Notes: generated from the sequence alone by a model not told the origin. 64,000 bases of DNA from Cacajao melanocephalus (GCA_963573385.1 CAUYLG010071329.1:124001-188000); one strand, 5' to 3'. Shown: positions 1 through 14,100, counted from the stretch's first letter. Translations and numbers: made by a program.

Positions 1-277
1 CATCTTCTGTTCTCCAGGTATTCCTAAAAACTTCTCCATAAATTTCTCGGTGGCATCTTCATTCCTTTCTCTTTCCAGTTACGTTCACATGGGTGGGTTT
101 GAGACCGTTAGTATTACATATTAATTATTCATCTTCTGTCATCTTCCTACCTTGCATTCCACCACTGGTAGAATTTAGCTGATTATTTTTTGTAGTTCCA
201 TTGAAAGGCTTGTTAAATGAAAATCCTTAAACATGTGTTCTGTGAACAGGTTCACATCATTATCTGTGATAAAAATA

Positions 278-616
278 CAGGTTGAGTATCCCTAATCTGA
301 AAATCCAAAATTCAAGATGTTTCAAATTTCAAGACTTTTTTTAAAAATTGCATTTTAGATTCCAGGATATATGTGCAGAATGTGCAGGTTTGTTACATAG
401 GTAAACATGTGCCGTGGTGGTTTGTAGCACCTGTCCCGGGACTTTTTCAGCACTGACATGACATTCGAAGGAAATGCTCATTGGAACATTTTGGATTTGG
501 GATTTTCAAATTTGGGATGCTGAACCATTTAAATGCAAATATTCCATGATCTGAACAAATCTGAATTCCAGAATGCCTTTGGTTCTAAGCACTTTGGATA
601 AGGGATACTCAACCTG
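278..616. mobile_element. Tigger-like non-autonomous DNA transposon (MITE)
   Basis: The ends are inverted copies of one another: the left end reads caggttgagtatcccta and the right end is its reverse complement. The element is flanked by TA on both sides, as expected of a TcMar/Tigger target-site duplication. The interior is partly palindromic (repeated aaatttgggat/gatttgggat-type words), typical of short MITEs. It has no coding capacity. The exact family name was not resolved. It is interrupted by an L1 fragment. Confidence 0.75.
341..439 (-). mobile_element. Truncated L1 3' end nested in the Tigger-like element
   Basis: The text resembles the antisense of an L1 3' end (words like atgtgcaggtttgttacatagg). 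It is flanked by an 8-bp direct repeat, gacttttt, at 333-340 and 440-447, which fits a target-site duplication. The host transposon sequence resumes immediately after it, so the L1 insertion is the younger event. Confidence 0.7.
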
Positions 617-629
617 TAATAACAGTAGT

Positions 630-890
630 TGTGGTAATACCTACCATTCACTAAGTGGCTACATTACTCCTGGAACATTTCTAAGCTCTTTAAAACATAT
701 GTATTGACTCATTTAGCTGTTACCATCACTCGCTGGAGCTTTATTGCAATCCGTATTTTACAGATGAGGAAACTGACTGTGGAGAGCCTAAAAGAAGCAT
801 CCGAGGCCACATGCTTGTAGGCCTACAATTCAAACTCAGGCACTTCTGCCTGGAGACTTTATGCTTTACTATCTATACTGCTTCTCAATG
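630..890 (+). repeat. MIR SINE fragment
   Basis: The segment contains the MIR core-like run ttttacagatgaggaaactgac followed by a diverged region ending near ttcaaactcaggc. It is an old, non-autonomous tRNA-derived SINE. The boundaries are approximate. Confidence 0.65.
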
Positions 891-2612
891 AGGGAGAGCT
901 GAGCCACGAGGTTTACACATTCTAAATTTTAGCAACTGATGTCAAATTGCCCTTAAAATGGTTCTCTATAAATTTAACTCCCATTATAGTTAGTAAGAAT
1001 GTATAAGACCTACGATTTTACAGCAAAACAGGGTGACAATAGTCAATAATGATTTAGTCACATATTTTAAAAGAATTAAAAGAGTATAATAAGATTGTGT
1101 GTAAGGGGATGGATAGGCTATTCTCCATGATGTGGTTATTATAAATTGCATGCCTGTATCAAAACATTTCATTACCCCATAAATATTTACACCTGCTATG
1201 CAGTTACAAAATTGAAAAAAATTTTAATTTTTAACAGAAATATTAAACACTAATGGTGCTTTCAGTCTTTTATTTTCATCTACCTACTTGATCAGGAAAA
1301 CCAAAATCTCAAGTTTTAAAATGTGTATTCCTGGGGGCAAATTTCAGCCATAAAATATACTGAATTTTTCAGTGCATTAGTCTGAATTGTTGAATGTTGG
1401 GGGTGAAAGAATACAGAGAGGTACTCTAGCCTCCTATTTTATGATGGTAAAACTGGAGTATCTGAGCATTAAAATGACTTCCATAAGTTTCCACACAGAA
1501 ATACAAGGTTTGAAGAGAGCTCAGATGTTTTCTCTCTATCATTTAAAATGCTATTTCTGCTCATCAGGACTGCCTTCTCTAACCACTTCTTTAGAAATTA
1601 CACTCACTTATAGATTTCATATTGGTTACTTGATAGATGTGCCAAAATACTGCACCGGACTTTGAATATTCATGCTAGAGGTCAAAGAAGGCACCTAGAA
1701 GGCAGGACATAGGATAATAAGTCCTCCTTTCTAATCTTTGGTACTATTCTCATGAAGAATAAAATACCAAGAGAATAGAAAATGAAGGAAACCCCTGTAT
1801 GTAGAATCAGCTCATATGTTTCTGCCTACCCACTAAACATATTTATTTTAGCATTTGTTTATGTTACAGACCTTGATTATAAAAGCAGCCACAGGTTACC
1901 CAAAGCACTAATGAGAAGATGACTAACAGAATTGTGAAATTGGAATGCATCCCAGAATTAATTTTAGAGAAAGGCCTATCACACCATATGACAGACAAAT
2001 GATTGAGGTCTAGAGTTGTTACTTGCCCCAAGTAACACCAGTTGTTAGTATCAAAACCAGAATTTGAATTTAAGTTTTCTAAACATATACATTTCCATAA
2101 AAGTAAGAATCGATCTGCTCAACTTGTTCAACAAATGACTATTAAGGGATTATTAATTGCCAGACAATAATCTAGGCATTGAAGATTTGATGGCAACACA
2201 GATATCTTTACTATTTTCTATGGCATTTATCACCAGTGGGGTTAGAGGATGTGGATAATGACCCCCTACTTCCAAGTCTCAGCTCTCAGTGTTGATGTCC
2301 ACGTGGTAGGAGGGCCACTAAGATAAAGTTTCCGACCTCCCTCTGTCCATTAGGCAGGTAGAGGGAGATATTCTTGTTTGATCAATAGGCTTGAATATGG
2401 AATTAGTCATGCTTAATCAGCACCTCCTTTCCTTCTGTTCAGGTAGCTTCTGTTCTGCTCTACTTTTCTCCTAAGCGTGATTAGGCCTCCAGTGGTCTGG
2501 TGCTGTCTGCCTCTAGGTGGATGTCTTAGCCCTTTGGGGCTGCTATAACAGAAGTACCATCAATTCAGTGTGTTATGAATAACAGAAGTGTATTTATTTA
2601 TTTATATACTTC
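891..2612. other. Intergenic sequence without a recognised gene
   Basis: The short reading frames here show no domain, codon bias or family resemblance. A segment around 2521-2612 begins like the end of an old LTR (ttggggctgctataacagaag) and may continue after the Alu at 2823-2955, but I could not assign a family. Confidence 0.5.
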
Positions 2613-2614
2613 TT

Positions 2615-2822
2615 CTTTTTTTTTTTTTTAAACAGAGTCTCGCTCTGTCACCCAGGCTGGAGTGCAGTGGTAAGATCTTGGCTCACTGCAACCTCAGCCT
2701 CCTGGGTTCAAGAAACTCTCCTGCCTCAGCCTCCCTAGTAGCTAGATACAGGCGATACCATCACACCAAGCTAATTTTGTGTATTTTATTAGAGACAGGG
2801 TTTCACCGTGTTGCACAGGCTG
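2615..2822 (-). mobile_element. 5'-truncated Alu, antisense
   Basis: A poly-T run is followed by the antisense Alu words cagagtctcgctctgtcacccaggctggag and later gagacagggtttcacc. The copy stops near gtgttgcacaggctg, so only about 200 bases of the 3' part remain. Confidence 0.9.
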
Positions 2823-2959
2823 ATACTGAGCTCTGTGAGGATACAGAGAAGGATACAGTGAGGATACAGTCTTCAGTCAGGAAGCAGGCCCTCATCAGAT
2901 ACTGGATCTCCCAGTGCCTTGTTTTCCAGACTCCAGAACTATAAGAAAAGATCAATTTT

Positions 2960-5514
2960 TATGTAGCAAAACTCTAAGGCCCTGTAGAAACATGCAAGAG
3001 TAGTTTAGAAGACATGAAGGCTGAACCCTCTAATTTTAGGTCATGTAATTCTGACTTGCTATCTATATTTTATTTGTGTATTAGTTTGCTTTTAATAATG
3101 AGCCAGTCTTGCTTTTGAAACAGGCATCATTTATACTGAAATAATATTATAATTCACCAGACAGAGATTTATTACAATGTGTGTTTATTTTAACACTCAC
3201 CCAAGAGTTTATTCACATAGCCATAGGGTAGTGACTCATACCATGGGCCTTTGAGGTATAATTATAGCAAAATCCTAAAATATTTTCTTCTTTAAGAAAA
3301 AAAAGTCTTCTGTTCAACTACATATTCAATGCACTTACGATTTTATAGATGTAACCTAAAATAACAAATATATAGCATAAACTCTTAGAGTTAGCTCAGA
3401 AGAGCAGAGTCAGTCTGTGATGCTTATGAAGCTATAGACCGTTTTTAGATGTTACTTCTTACATTCTGTCAACAGGGGGCACTAGAGAGTAACTGGTAGG
3501 CAGGAGAAGAAAGCAACTGTTCCTTCTTTGCCTTTCTTTCTGTTAACGTCACCCTGGCAATGGCAGTTGGTTCCAGTCTCCTCCTCCCACCTTCTGATTT
3601 GAAGAACTAATCCCATTGAATTCCCACCACAGAGACCAGCACACCGCAACAGCAGTGCCCCCTCCATAGATGTCTGGCTCACAGTCCCACAGGGTCCCCC
3701 GTTCCACCATCTGAACTGTGCCTCTCTTCAGAGGTCATAGCCTCATTCCCCTAGCGCTCATTGGGTTTTAGCAACTCTTGCTTCTTCCCTTTGTCCCGGA
3801 TCCCATGGGCAAGGCTGCTTCATGCAGTGACTATCCCCTTCATCTTGGAGATTCTAGTCCTCGAATGCTTGCCTAATCAATCCTCTATAGTAAATTGCCC
3901 TGGTTTCTGTTTTCCTACATGGACTCTGAGCAGTTGCCAAATGCTAGGCATACCATATACATTTAGGGAAAGTTAAACTCCCAAAGGGTCTTTCTTCAGC
4001 CTTCTGGGCCCACAGCTAATAGATAACATCCACTATCCAAGTCAGTTCAAGAACATGTCAGCATCACCCACTCATCAAATCAGTAGTCATGTGAACAGAC
4101 TGGTGCTCAGTAGCACTTCTAGAAGTAAAATATTAAAGAAGAAAGTTCCCAAACAAAAACCCTTGACCATGATACTTACTGCATCGTATCTTTGCAATTA
4201 GGGCAAGAGTCAAAAGCCAGCAATATGAACTGGTTTCTGAGAAATTCACTTAAATTATTTACGCATTCCTTAAAACTGTTTCTCAGATACATTATTTTAC
4301 AACTAAAGTTGCCTCCAGGCCAGGATAATAAGAGAAAGAGACAAAGAAAAAAGGTGTTTGGGGACAGGGGGCAAAGGGAACAGAACTGCTCATTCTTGCC
4401 TTATGTTGAACTTCCATTCTTCAGACTGATTCATCAACTCTAATTAATCTCACACAGCAGTTTGAAAAACTAAATAAAAATTCTTATTTTTATTTAGCCT
4501 GTGAACATTTTTAATGATAATCCTTTCATGGAGTCTTCCTTTGGCCACCGTCTCTCCCTGTGATCAAGATATATTCTGGTGCCTGGCTATAATCAACTTT
4601 TGATCCTCAATATTCCTTGAGTTTCTAAGTATGATGATTTCATCTATCAGTGTGCCTGTCCTTTTTTTGTTTGCAGTTTCTTTCTATTTTACGGCTGTAG
4701 AAATACACACATGTTGTCTCTGGATCTTCATATCGGGGAGAAATATATAGCTTGATAAGCTCTCTCACCAGCTGTTGAAAGTAGTCAGATTCTAGCCCAA
4801 CTGAACTAGAGTTAATACGTTGCTTGCAAAAATACGTCAGACATTTTATTATTTTGCTCTTTTAAAAGGTTAATAATTGTAGAGCTTAAATGGTCAAGGT
4901 TAGAGTGTACCTTATTATTACCTGATTATGATATTTAGTGTCTTTAGTTGTGAAATCAGTTCCATCAGACATAGGGCCTGGTGTCTACTGAAAGCTTTAG
5001 TGATCTGGCCTGGAGCCCAGGCAGATTTTACTAGTACACTTAGGTACATGTGTTTTACAAGAAGGGTAGAGTCTCTGAGTTAAAATGACTGCAGTTTGCA
5101 GCTTCTCTTCTGAAAATTAACTCATGGAGGAAATTCTGGTCTCTTATGGCACTTCCTTTGTTTTTCTTCTCTTGAAACATAAACTAGCATTAGCCCAAAC
5201 ACAGTGTCTTGAGGAAGTATGTAAGTTAGGTATAAGGCTTGCATTGGTAGCTCTTGACAATTTAGTAATTAAGGTGTAACAAAACTAAATGCGTCTCTAT
5301 TGATATAATGGTTGATTTGTGACATATAATTAAAATATGCCTGTATCATTAAAAGACATTGCCTAGGCTTGGATGGATTCTGATAAGCACTTTGGCGAGG
5401 GAACATGCGGAAGGAATGTATAGTCAAACACTGTAAATATTTTAACACAGGTTATGTCTAGAATGATAGAATCATCATATTCAAAGGTATAAGTGCTCAT
5501 TAAATTCAATTTTT
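2960..5514. other. Intergenic sequence, nothing recognised
   Basis: Ordinary AT-rich unique-looking DNA. Reading frames such as those at 3482-3682 and 4192-4443 are short and resemble no known family. No repeat family was identified with confidence. Confidence 0.4.
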
Positions 5515-5630
5515 TTTTCTTCTGGTAGGGAATCTGAGGCCCAGAAACAAAATGTGGCAATACCAGAACTAAAGAATAACCTCTGATTCCCAAGCCCAGT
5601 CCCCTGGTACAACTCTGTGCCATGTCTCTT
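5515..5630 (+). repeat. Possible MIR fragment
   Basis: The text gaatctgaggcccagaaac followed by ctgattcccaagcccag resembles the latter half of a MIR SINE. It is short and diverged. Confidence 0.4.
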
Positions 5631-6364
5631 GTCTACAGTCATCTGCCTGACTTGGCTGCCGTGAAAGGCATCATCTCCCCTTCCCACAAATATGTGGTGT
5701 GCGGTCCCACAGGTCACCAGGCAGCTATCCAAATGGTCTTTAGATTTTATGTAGAAAAGTTGAAGGACTGTTCACTTAAAACATCATTGCTTTTATATTT
5801 TAAAGACTTAAATGACCCCTGAAATTGCTTTTTTGGTTCCATGTTCTGCCTCAGGATAGCAAAATATATAGGGCATGCCTGTGATCAGACACAGACTTCT
5901 AAAATCAACACAATGGTTCCAACAATCTTCTTCACTGATATCCTCAACCCTATTTGGTAGTGATCATGAAAACCTTCTGCCTTTAACAGTTTATTTCAGA
6001 ATATGTTGCATAACCATTTCTAAAGCTATTTACATGGAGATGATGATAAATATGCACAAATTTTCATGTATGGAATAAAACCACATAACTTGGTAAACAG
6101 ATGTTGACGGCATGGACTGACGCTTTGCAGTCATTGAAAACAACAGAACTGCAGGGCTTGAGACTGGGGTTGAGGACTCCTTGTGCTCTTCATTAGCGTA
6201 GAAGGTGAGTCTACACTGGAATCAAAAGAATACAATTAAGCCCTAAATTTAGATTAGAGGAAGATTTGGGCTGGTTTTGTGTCTGGTTTTACCATCATCA
6301 CCTAAAATTATTGTTGCAGTATGTGCCTCCTGGAAATATGTTGCCCAGAATATTTGTCAAATTT

Positions 6365-6663
6365 TTATTTTTAGAGACAGGGTCTTGCTCTGTTGCCCAG
6401 GCTGGAGTGCAGAGGGGTGCAATTATAGCTCACTGCAGCCTCAAACTCCTGGGATCAATTGATCCTTCTATCTCAGCTTTCCAAATACCTGGGACTACAG
6501 ACATACCCATGTCCAGGTAATTTTTATATTCTTTTACTTTTTTTAGAGGTAAGATCTTACTATTTTTCCCAGGAGGGTCTTGAACTCCTGGCCCAAAGCC
6601 ATCTTCCCATTTCAGCCTTCCTAGTAGCTGAGATTACAAGATCAATCAAGCCGACATGACCAG
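6365..6663 (-). mobile_element. Alu (old J-type), antisense
   Basis: The antisense Alu text ttttagagacagggtcttgctctg starts the copy. Both monomers are present, with a central poly-pyrimidine stretch near 6530-6545. It is heavily mutated, with the J-like words ctcaaactcctggg and atagctcactgcagcc. Confidence 0.85.
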
Positions 6664-8027
6664 CTCTCCCAGGAATTGTACATAAGAGTTTTTCTTCCAT
6701 GGTGTAGCTGTGGCTGAGAACACCTTTACTTTGCCTTCACATTCAGGTTGGTTAGGTACTTTTTAGACAAGTGAGTTCATGTGTTCTCTGGAACGAGCAG
6801 AGAAATGTTCCTTGAAAACCACCACCACTATTTTGATCAGATAGAGCTGTCATACCAGTTCCCTGGAATACTTGTGCTTTTATATTATGTTTCTATTAAT
6901 ATTCCATAAAAACAGGACTATGTTTTTTTTTTTTCTAAAAGCAAAGAGATCTGTAGATGTTCCATGCCTCAGGCTGGATTGCACTGCTATGCTTAAAATC
7001 TCTATTACCTATCTTTCAAGAGAGGCAAGAAAAAAGGGGAAAAAAATATGCTGGCCAAGTTCTCTCTTCTTTATCAACAGTTGGTTCCAAGTTATGGAGA
7101 TAACGTTATTATGATAATTATGCCCAAGTGTTAAACCGATAATTAAAATAGAAAAAAAAGTGGTAAATATGTATTTTCAAAAATAGTAGAACTATGACTT
7201 CAGGATATATACACAACGGGTTTAAGAATCATGATGAAAAGAAATATATGTATATTTATTCACTCACATCTATAAGCTCACATACCTATTCACAATTATT
7301 CATAAAGTTAGCATAGCTATTGCCTTTATCTGGTTCCAAGATAATCTTCAAAGGACCCATTAGCTTTAGTAGAAATTCAAACTTTGTTCATCATCCCCCT
7401 TAATAAGTTTGTAGGAGATGAAATTCAGAGAGTCAGATGTGACCTACCACGGTGAGACGGCCTGGGGCAGGATGAGATTTATTCATCTCCAGTTTGAGGG
7501 TCTTTCTAGTTTATTGGTATGTCAAAGTTATGACTTTTCAATTCAATGATTCTCATATGGGGACAGAAAGGAGAGTTGCTGGAAAAGCCTTAATCCTCTT
7601 CCTGCCCTTTCCTTTCCTTTTACATGCTTTCCCTTCCCTTCCATTTCCCATTCCTCTTTATCTTCACCCTGTTTCCTTTTCTTCTTGTTGATGGTGGTGG
7701 ACCATGCTGTGTGTTCCAAGCCATAAATTAAGAGCACTCGACTAAACTTACCCTTTTCTTTGAAATTTACTTCTTTGTTTATTCCTATTCTAGACTATGT
7801 CCCTCAAATTCAGGCAAGATCAGGAGTACAAGTTCTAAATTTTATGAGGTTCCTCCCCAAAATTTTAGTTCTGTTTTGGAACCAGTTCTTAAATATTTTA
7901 ATTTGTAGATATTACCTCCATTTGAGGCTTTCTCATGTCCTATTTTGCTCTATGTGTTGTGGAATGAAAATTTATGTAATTCAGCACTTCAGGAGAATGT
8001 TCTTTCCCAGAGTGAAGGGCTATCTAT
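6664..8027. other. Intergenic sequence, nothing recognised
   Basis: No gene was seen. There is a pyrimidine-rich stretch with ccctttcctttcc-like words around 7600-7685. No other structure stood out. Confidence 0.4.
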
Positions 8028-8340
8028 GGCCAGGCACAGTGGCTCACACCTGCAATACCAGACCTTTAGGGGGCCAATGTGGGAGGATTTATTGAGGCCA
8101 GAAGCTCCAGATCAGCTCTTCAAAGTAGACCCCTTGTCTGCAAAACAATAATGATAACAGCAAAAATTAGCCAATTGTGGTGGTGCACACCTGTGGCCGC
8201 AGCTACTCAGGGGACTGAGGCTGCAGGTTGGTTGAAGCCAAAGAGTTTGAAGCTACAGTGAGCTATGATTGTGACACTGCACTCCAGCCTGGGAGACAGC
8301 AAGATCCTGTCTCTAAAAAAATACAAAATAAAAAATAAAG
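8028..8340 (+). mobile_element. Alu (J-type), sense
   Basis: It begins ggccaggcacagtggctcacacctg and ends in an A-rich tail aaaaaatacaaaataaaaaataaag. It is diverged from consensus and has a J-like right monomer (gctacagtgagctatgattg). Confidence 0.88.
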
Positions 8341-9439
8341 ATTACATATGCTGAGCACAAATTGTTCCTGGCATCTTTCCTTTAGTTTCCTAACTTTTAA
8401 GGCATCAAATGGAGTGTAAACGGCACAAGCTGATCTTGGAGTACCAATGCTGAGAGATAGGAAGATTGTAATATTTCTGTTGGGTCCCAAATATTCATAC
8501 TCTCCTTATATACTTCTTGTTTCACCATCTATTGCTTCTCCTCATAACATTACACTAAAAAAGGGGTATGTCGGTGTTCTACCAAATAAATATCTGCCAT
8601 TTCAAGTTCAATTCACATCCTAATTGTGATAACAATAGAAGTAAGCCATAATGGAGTGGAATGATGTGCTTTGTACCATGGTGATTTACTTTACACCATG
8701 AAATCCTTTTAAAATAATTGTATCCTGGTTGTACTCCCACAATACATATCTTCATTAATTAGTTACTTGCTAGTTACTTATTGTTAGGCAGTCTTCCCTT
8801 AAATGACAGACAGTGTGACCTATTTTGGGAAGCACTGTTTTGGGTCCTGAGAAACAACTCTTTGTTACTAACTGGCTTCTGAACACTTTGAAATAAAAAA
8901 AACTTGCAGGCACAGAACACATATGTCACCTTTATTTTTGACAGTAGATTTAGGCGTGTTAAAAGAAATAGCTTTGCCAACACTAAACCCCAGAATTGGA
9001 CAGAGTTACTCATATTATGGTAGCATGGGTCCAAGGAGAAGTTCCCTAAGATGGGGAAAGTAGTGGGACTGGACAGCCCATGGGCAATTTGTACTTGGAA
9101 AAATAGGGGTGCCCAAGAGGAGGAAAGTCAGGGTTGAAAGGCACATGCCCAGTTATTCTTCCCACATATTTCAATCATAAAGGTGTCTTCAGTCTCCAGA
9201 GGCTGAGTAAATAAAGGGTTAGAGAAAAGTCAGAAGGATATTTAGGGGAAAGTTATCCCTTATAGAAAACAGCAGTGAGAAAAAAGCCTTTTTAATACAC
9301 TAGACTACTATAACGAAAAGAATCTAGATCCTGGCTCTAGCTTCCTAATTATCTCTGAAACCTTGGAATCTGGTTCTCAATCACATCCTCTTCAGAAAAA
9401 ACAAGACCGTAGAGTTGGTGAATTTTAGGGCCTCTTCAC
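8341..9439. other. Intergenic sequence, nothing recognised
   Basis: No gene or confidently assignable repeat was seen. The frame at 8774-9034 on the minus strand shows no recognisable family. Confidence 0.4.
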
Positions 9440-9655
9440 TTTTATAACGCAATGAAAATTACCATCATTTGTCATTTGTTGAGCACTAGTACTAGGCGCT
9501 ATGTCAGAGCATCTTATACACTTTTTTATTTAATTCTCAGAAAGTCCATCACTCTTAAAAAATCCAGAGGGTTAAATGGTGGTTTATGCTATACAACTTA
9601 AGTAGAATAATCAGGATTGCAACTCAAGGGCAATGAGTCACTCTGCTCTGCTCAT
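9440..9655 (+). repeat. MIR SINE fragment
   Basis: The run ttgttgagcactagtactaggcgctatgtcag followed by tttatttaattctcag matches the typical MIR order of words. The copy is diverged and the borders are approximate. Confidence 0.55.
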
Positions 9656-10828
9656 GATATGTGAATAATGATGCCACACACAGTACATGAAGAAAGATGC
9701 ACTTGGTATCTTGGTATTTTTCTTCGAGTCTGTCAGCCACCAACTATTTCTCAAAATTACTCAAAATTTTTATTACCCAGCTATTGTAGCACAAAGTAGA
9801 AATCCAGTGTCTTCCCCAGTCTGAGAAAAAAGAGCTCAGAAACAACTCCTACTTATTAGAGATTACTGAGTAAAGTTGCAAATTGATGAAAAAGAATAGA
9901 CTCTGTTGTAGTACATCTTGGTGTCTTCATTCCAGGTAAAAAATTTCCAGTAAAAAGTCACAATTGTGACAATAATAATCATCTTTAATATCATTGTTTC
10001 CTGATAGAATCTTTAGACTTAAAATCTGTACTTTTTTCTATTTTGAATGAAACCATTCCAGATTGAGAATATTTGTTCTTTAGATAAAGAAACTTTAATA
10101 TAATTCTTTGCATTAAATATCAGAATCTGAACTTAAATTTGGGGATTGTGTGTTTTTGATTTTAAAATATAAAATTACTTTCTACTTTTGAGTAATTTTC
10201 CTTTAAATATGTGAGACCCTAGAGTGTGAGGCAGTGAACAATTGCATCATCTAGAGCTTTCTGGACTCCAAACGTAAGATACTGAAAACAAAGGTAAGAG
10301 CTGAGCTTCAAAGACTCTTCTGATTTGTCAGCAATCTGACTGTAGATACACAGCTTTGGGACTTTTTGAGTTCTAACGGTCAATCAGATTAAACTTATAG
10401 AAAAAAGAACAAGAACCATGGGCATAATAAGTAGTTGAAGACAGGAAACATTTTATTAGATTAGCTCTGAGACAACATGCATGCACATGTGATCAAGAAT
10501 TCACTTTGCTTTTGATTCTACTTCTGCAGTAATCTAGAAACCATGATTCCAGCAAACAATGATATAAGTGAAAATTTTAGCATGGACAGTACAGTATTGG
10601 GGGTTATGAATAGAGTTCCATTATTTTGGAATATTCTCTCACAATGTTGGGAGTAACAGTATGGTTAATTGAACCGTCATGTGAGACCTCTGCTCATTAA
10701 GGACCTCCTGGTAGGTGAAAACCCTTTTCCTTTAGTGAATCACATGTAGCACACTAACTGTATAATAAGAAATTTGATAGGCAGCTTGTGGCGAACTCAA
10801 AGAAAAAGACAAAATTAAGAAACTCAAT
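9656..10828. other. Intergenic sequence, nothing recognised
   Basis: AT-rich sequence without a supported gene, RNA or repeat family. Confidence 0.4.
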
Positions 10829-11158
10829 GGAGGTGGGGTGGAGTGGCCGAGGCCTCTATCCCAGCACCTTGGGAAGCTGAGGTGGGTGGATCACTTGAGG
10901 CCAGGAGTTCAAGACCAGTCTGGCCAACATGGCAAAACCCCATCTCTACTAAAACTACAAAAATTAGCCAAGGGGTGGTGGCATGTGCCTGTAATCCCAG
11001 GTACTCGGGAATCTGGGGCAGGAGAATTGCTTGAACCTGGGAGGGAGGTGGAGGTTGCAGTGAGCCAAAATCATGCCACTGCACTCCAGCCTGGGCAACA
11101 GAGCAAGTCTGTCTCAAAAACAAACAAACAAAACAAAACAAACAACAGCAACAAAAAC
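10829..11158 (+). mobile_element. Alu (S-like), sense
   Basis: The copy runs from ggtggggtggagtggccgaggc through two monomers (caggagttcaagaccagtctgg; gtgagccaaaatcatgccactg) to a tail of AAAC/AACA units. The first 40 bases are mutated. Overlapping open frames here on both strands are Alu translations, not genes. Confidence 0.92.
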
Positions 11159-14100
11159 CCAATGGAACAAAAAAGTTTCATTGGACTTAGAAAATATGTA
11201 GACTTAATACACCCATCAGAAAAATACATTATATGAAAGAAGCATTCAGAAAGATAGTGGTCAGTAATACAGTTTCAAGATAGCAGGCAGAAATAAACAT
11301 GTAAATTATGCTACATATTAATACCTTTCATAGCATGCCAAATGTAGCAGCTTTATCAACTCTTTAAACTTTATTACAGAGTAAACTGTTAGTCATCTAA
11401 ACATAAACTGTCTTGTATACACATTAAAACAGAGTTTCTTGGTTAAGTAGATTGTACATTAGGGTAGGGTTTTGTTTGATTCATACATTTGGGACAGAAG
11501 GCACATATGTATTTTTTTTTCTTGTATTTCTTTCTATGTTGTTTATAAAAGTGAGGAGGTTATGCCTAAGAAACACCTGGATATTTATAACCTGGATGCT
11601 GATAGCTCCTTATAGCTCATACTTGGATTTGTAAAATTTTTACAGCTGTGAAAAGCAAAACTTCAGGGTTTACTTCTTAGAAAGCAAAAGAAAATTAGGT
11701 GGTTATCTTTTATTTAGGAGGCAGAAAATTTTGGTCAACTATGCAATGAAATTTGTGGGGAGAAAAGTTTAATTTGTGTTTTTTTAAACACACGTTAAAG
11801 GCTCTCGCCTGAGTTCTTGTCACTGCAGCTATGGACATAATGTGTTATTTACTAAGCATATTCTTTGCCTAACTAAAATTTAACCAAAATTGAATCAGAC
11901 AGACACATATGAACCTCACATTCTATGGCTTCCTATAGGGCAATGTGCAGTGCAAGACTGATGCCTATTTCATTTTGCTATTCAACATTTTCATTAATAA
12001 TAGTTTGGAGAATGTTGTTGACTCTAGCAATTCTTAGGATGGGACCAACTTTATTTCTCAGTACTGCTATTTTTCTAAATGTTAAAAATTAATTGCTCAT
12101 CAAGACATAACTGTTAAGTCTCGAAATCACTTTAAGAATCTCCAATCCTCATTTCCAAAACTTCTCCAAAGCTAACAATTTTTATGTAGGCTGTGTTTTT
12201 GTAAAGCTTTTTATTATCTCTCTTTATATATGTACACACACATATATATATTATAATATAAAAATATATAACACAGAGAAATGTTTGCCTATATGTGAGT
12301 GATTATACATAAAATATGCCACACTACGTAATTTTATAGATCTTATTTGTTAATTTTATAGTTTTTATCGTATTAATTCATATGGATCTATGCCACCCCT
12401 TTTATCTCTTGTAAAATATTTGTTCATATGACTATATTATAGTTTATGTTACAATCTCCAATTGATGGATTTTTTTCATTGTTCTCAATTTTTCAGTATC
12501 CAGGCGGTCCTGAGATGGATACTGTAGAACTTGAAAGAATATTCATGTAGAAGAGATTTTGAGAAGTGAATTTACCTTGTCATAAAATGTGTTTATTTTA
12601 AATATTCACGTATACAGTGACTGTTAAATTTCATTTCCATCTGCAGTATGTGAAAATATATTTTTAAGTTGACATACGGTTAACTTTAAAAAAGTTTGCC
12701 AAATGAATGATGAAAAATAATATTTTGTGTTTATAATTACCTATTACTAATGAGGTTTAACACTTTTTGATATTTTTATTAAATCATATTTGTTAGTAAT
12801 TGCTTATATACTTTGATTATTTTCTATTGAATTATTTATTCTTTTTCTTATTTGTAGGCATTCTTGAAAATGGATAGTAATATTATGGTACACATTGTAT
12901 ATATTTTCTCTAAACCAGGCTATTTTTGCTATGTTTTGTTGCTAGCTTGATTTTTTCATTCATAGACTGTTTTTGTAGGCTTAATATTTACAGAAACACT
13001 GAGTGGAAAGCACATGGAGTTCTGTTAGACATTATCATCCCCATCCCTATACATGCTCTTGATTTTTAATTTCTTTTTGATATCTCATATTACCAGGAGC
13101 TTTTCATTTTGCTGTAGGCACATTTGCTAATCTTTTATTTTACAACTATTGTTTATTTGTTTCTTTGTACTTGCTTGAAAAAAAATCTTTTCTATCAAAG
13201 GTCTTTAAGGTAATGTCTTATATTTTCTCTTTTTCAGTTTAGACTTTCTTTTCTCTACTTAAATTTAACCACACCTCTTTTTAAATTTGCCTATCACCTC
13301 ACCCTTTTTTTTTTCCATTGAGTACTCATACCCTAGTAACCTCACTAGGCAAATGTCACTTCCATGCCATTTCTTCCCCTGAGTGTTCTCTCATTCTTCA
13401 AGTAAGGAGCAATCTTCTTGCCCGCCAGAGAGTCTTGCCAAAAATCTTCTTTCTTTCCCCCAAAGTTTTCATATTGTACTTAAAATAGTTAAGACACTAT
13501 TATGGTTGTTTCAGTATATTACTCTTCAGAATAGTTCTTGAGAACAAATTCTATAAATCTTGATATCCCCAGAGTGTCCCACTCAGTGTCTCAAAGAATA
13601 GGTTTACCATTAACTTTTGTAAAGGGGGAAAAAAAATGCATGTTTAGTCTGGACAACTGAATGCCCATCTGGGACACACAGTAATTATTTCCAAATACTT
13701 GAACACCTATCCTAGGTTAAAGGAAGTGAACTGGTCCTCTACGGTCAATCGATCACTGCTAAGGACAACTATACAGTATTTTTCTCAATCTAAAGAAGAA
13801 ATTTTCAGCAAACAGAATTCTCTGGAAATGGAACAAATTCACAAAGGAGTGACTTGATCATCCCCAGACATGTTCAAGCAGAAGCAGTGCATTAATATTT
13901 CTTCTAAAGCCCTTTGCATACACAGTAGTCCTGCTGAAAAAGTGAATAAAGTATTAGTGAATAAATATTAGTGAATAACAGTGAATAAAATATTTTTATG
14001 CTTCATGAGTTTTAATTTTGGACGCTGACTCTTGATATTGGGGATTATTCCCCATCCTTCCAGACTTCAATTACACACATCTCTGGCGATCATTTTATTT

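Noticed and set aside
2588..2944. 118-codon frame starting with hydrophobic residues
   Set aside because: The hydrophobic start is a T-rich run at an Alu tail, and the rest is antisense Alu plus flank.
10824..11236. Open frames of 112 and 132 codons on both strands
   Set aside because: They are translations of an Alu element; the minus-strand one carries the typical antisense Alu peptide [10 protein letters not shown].
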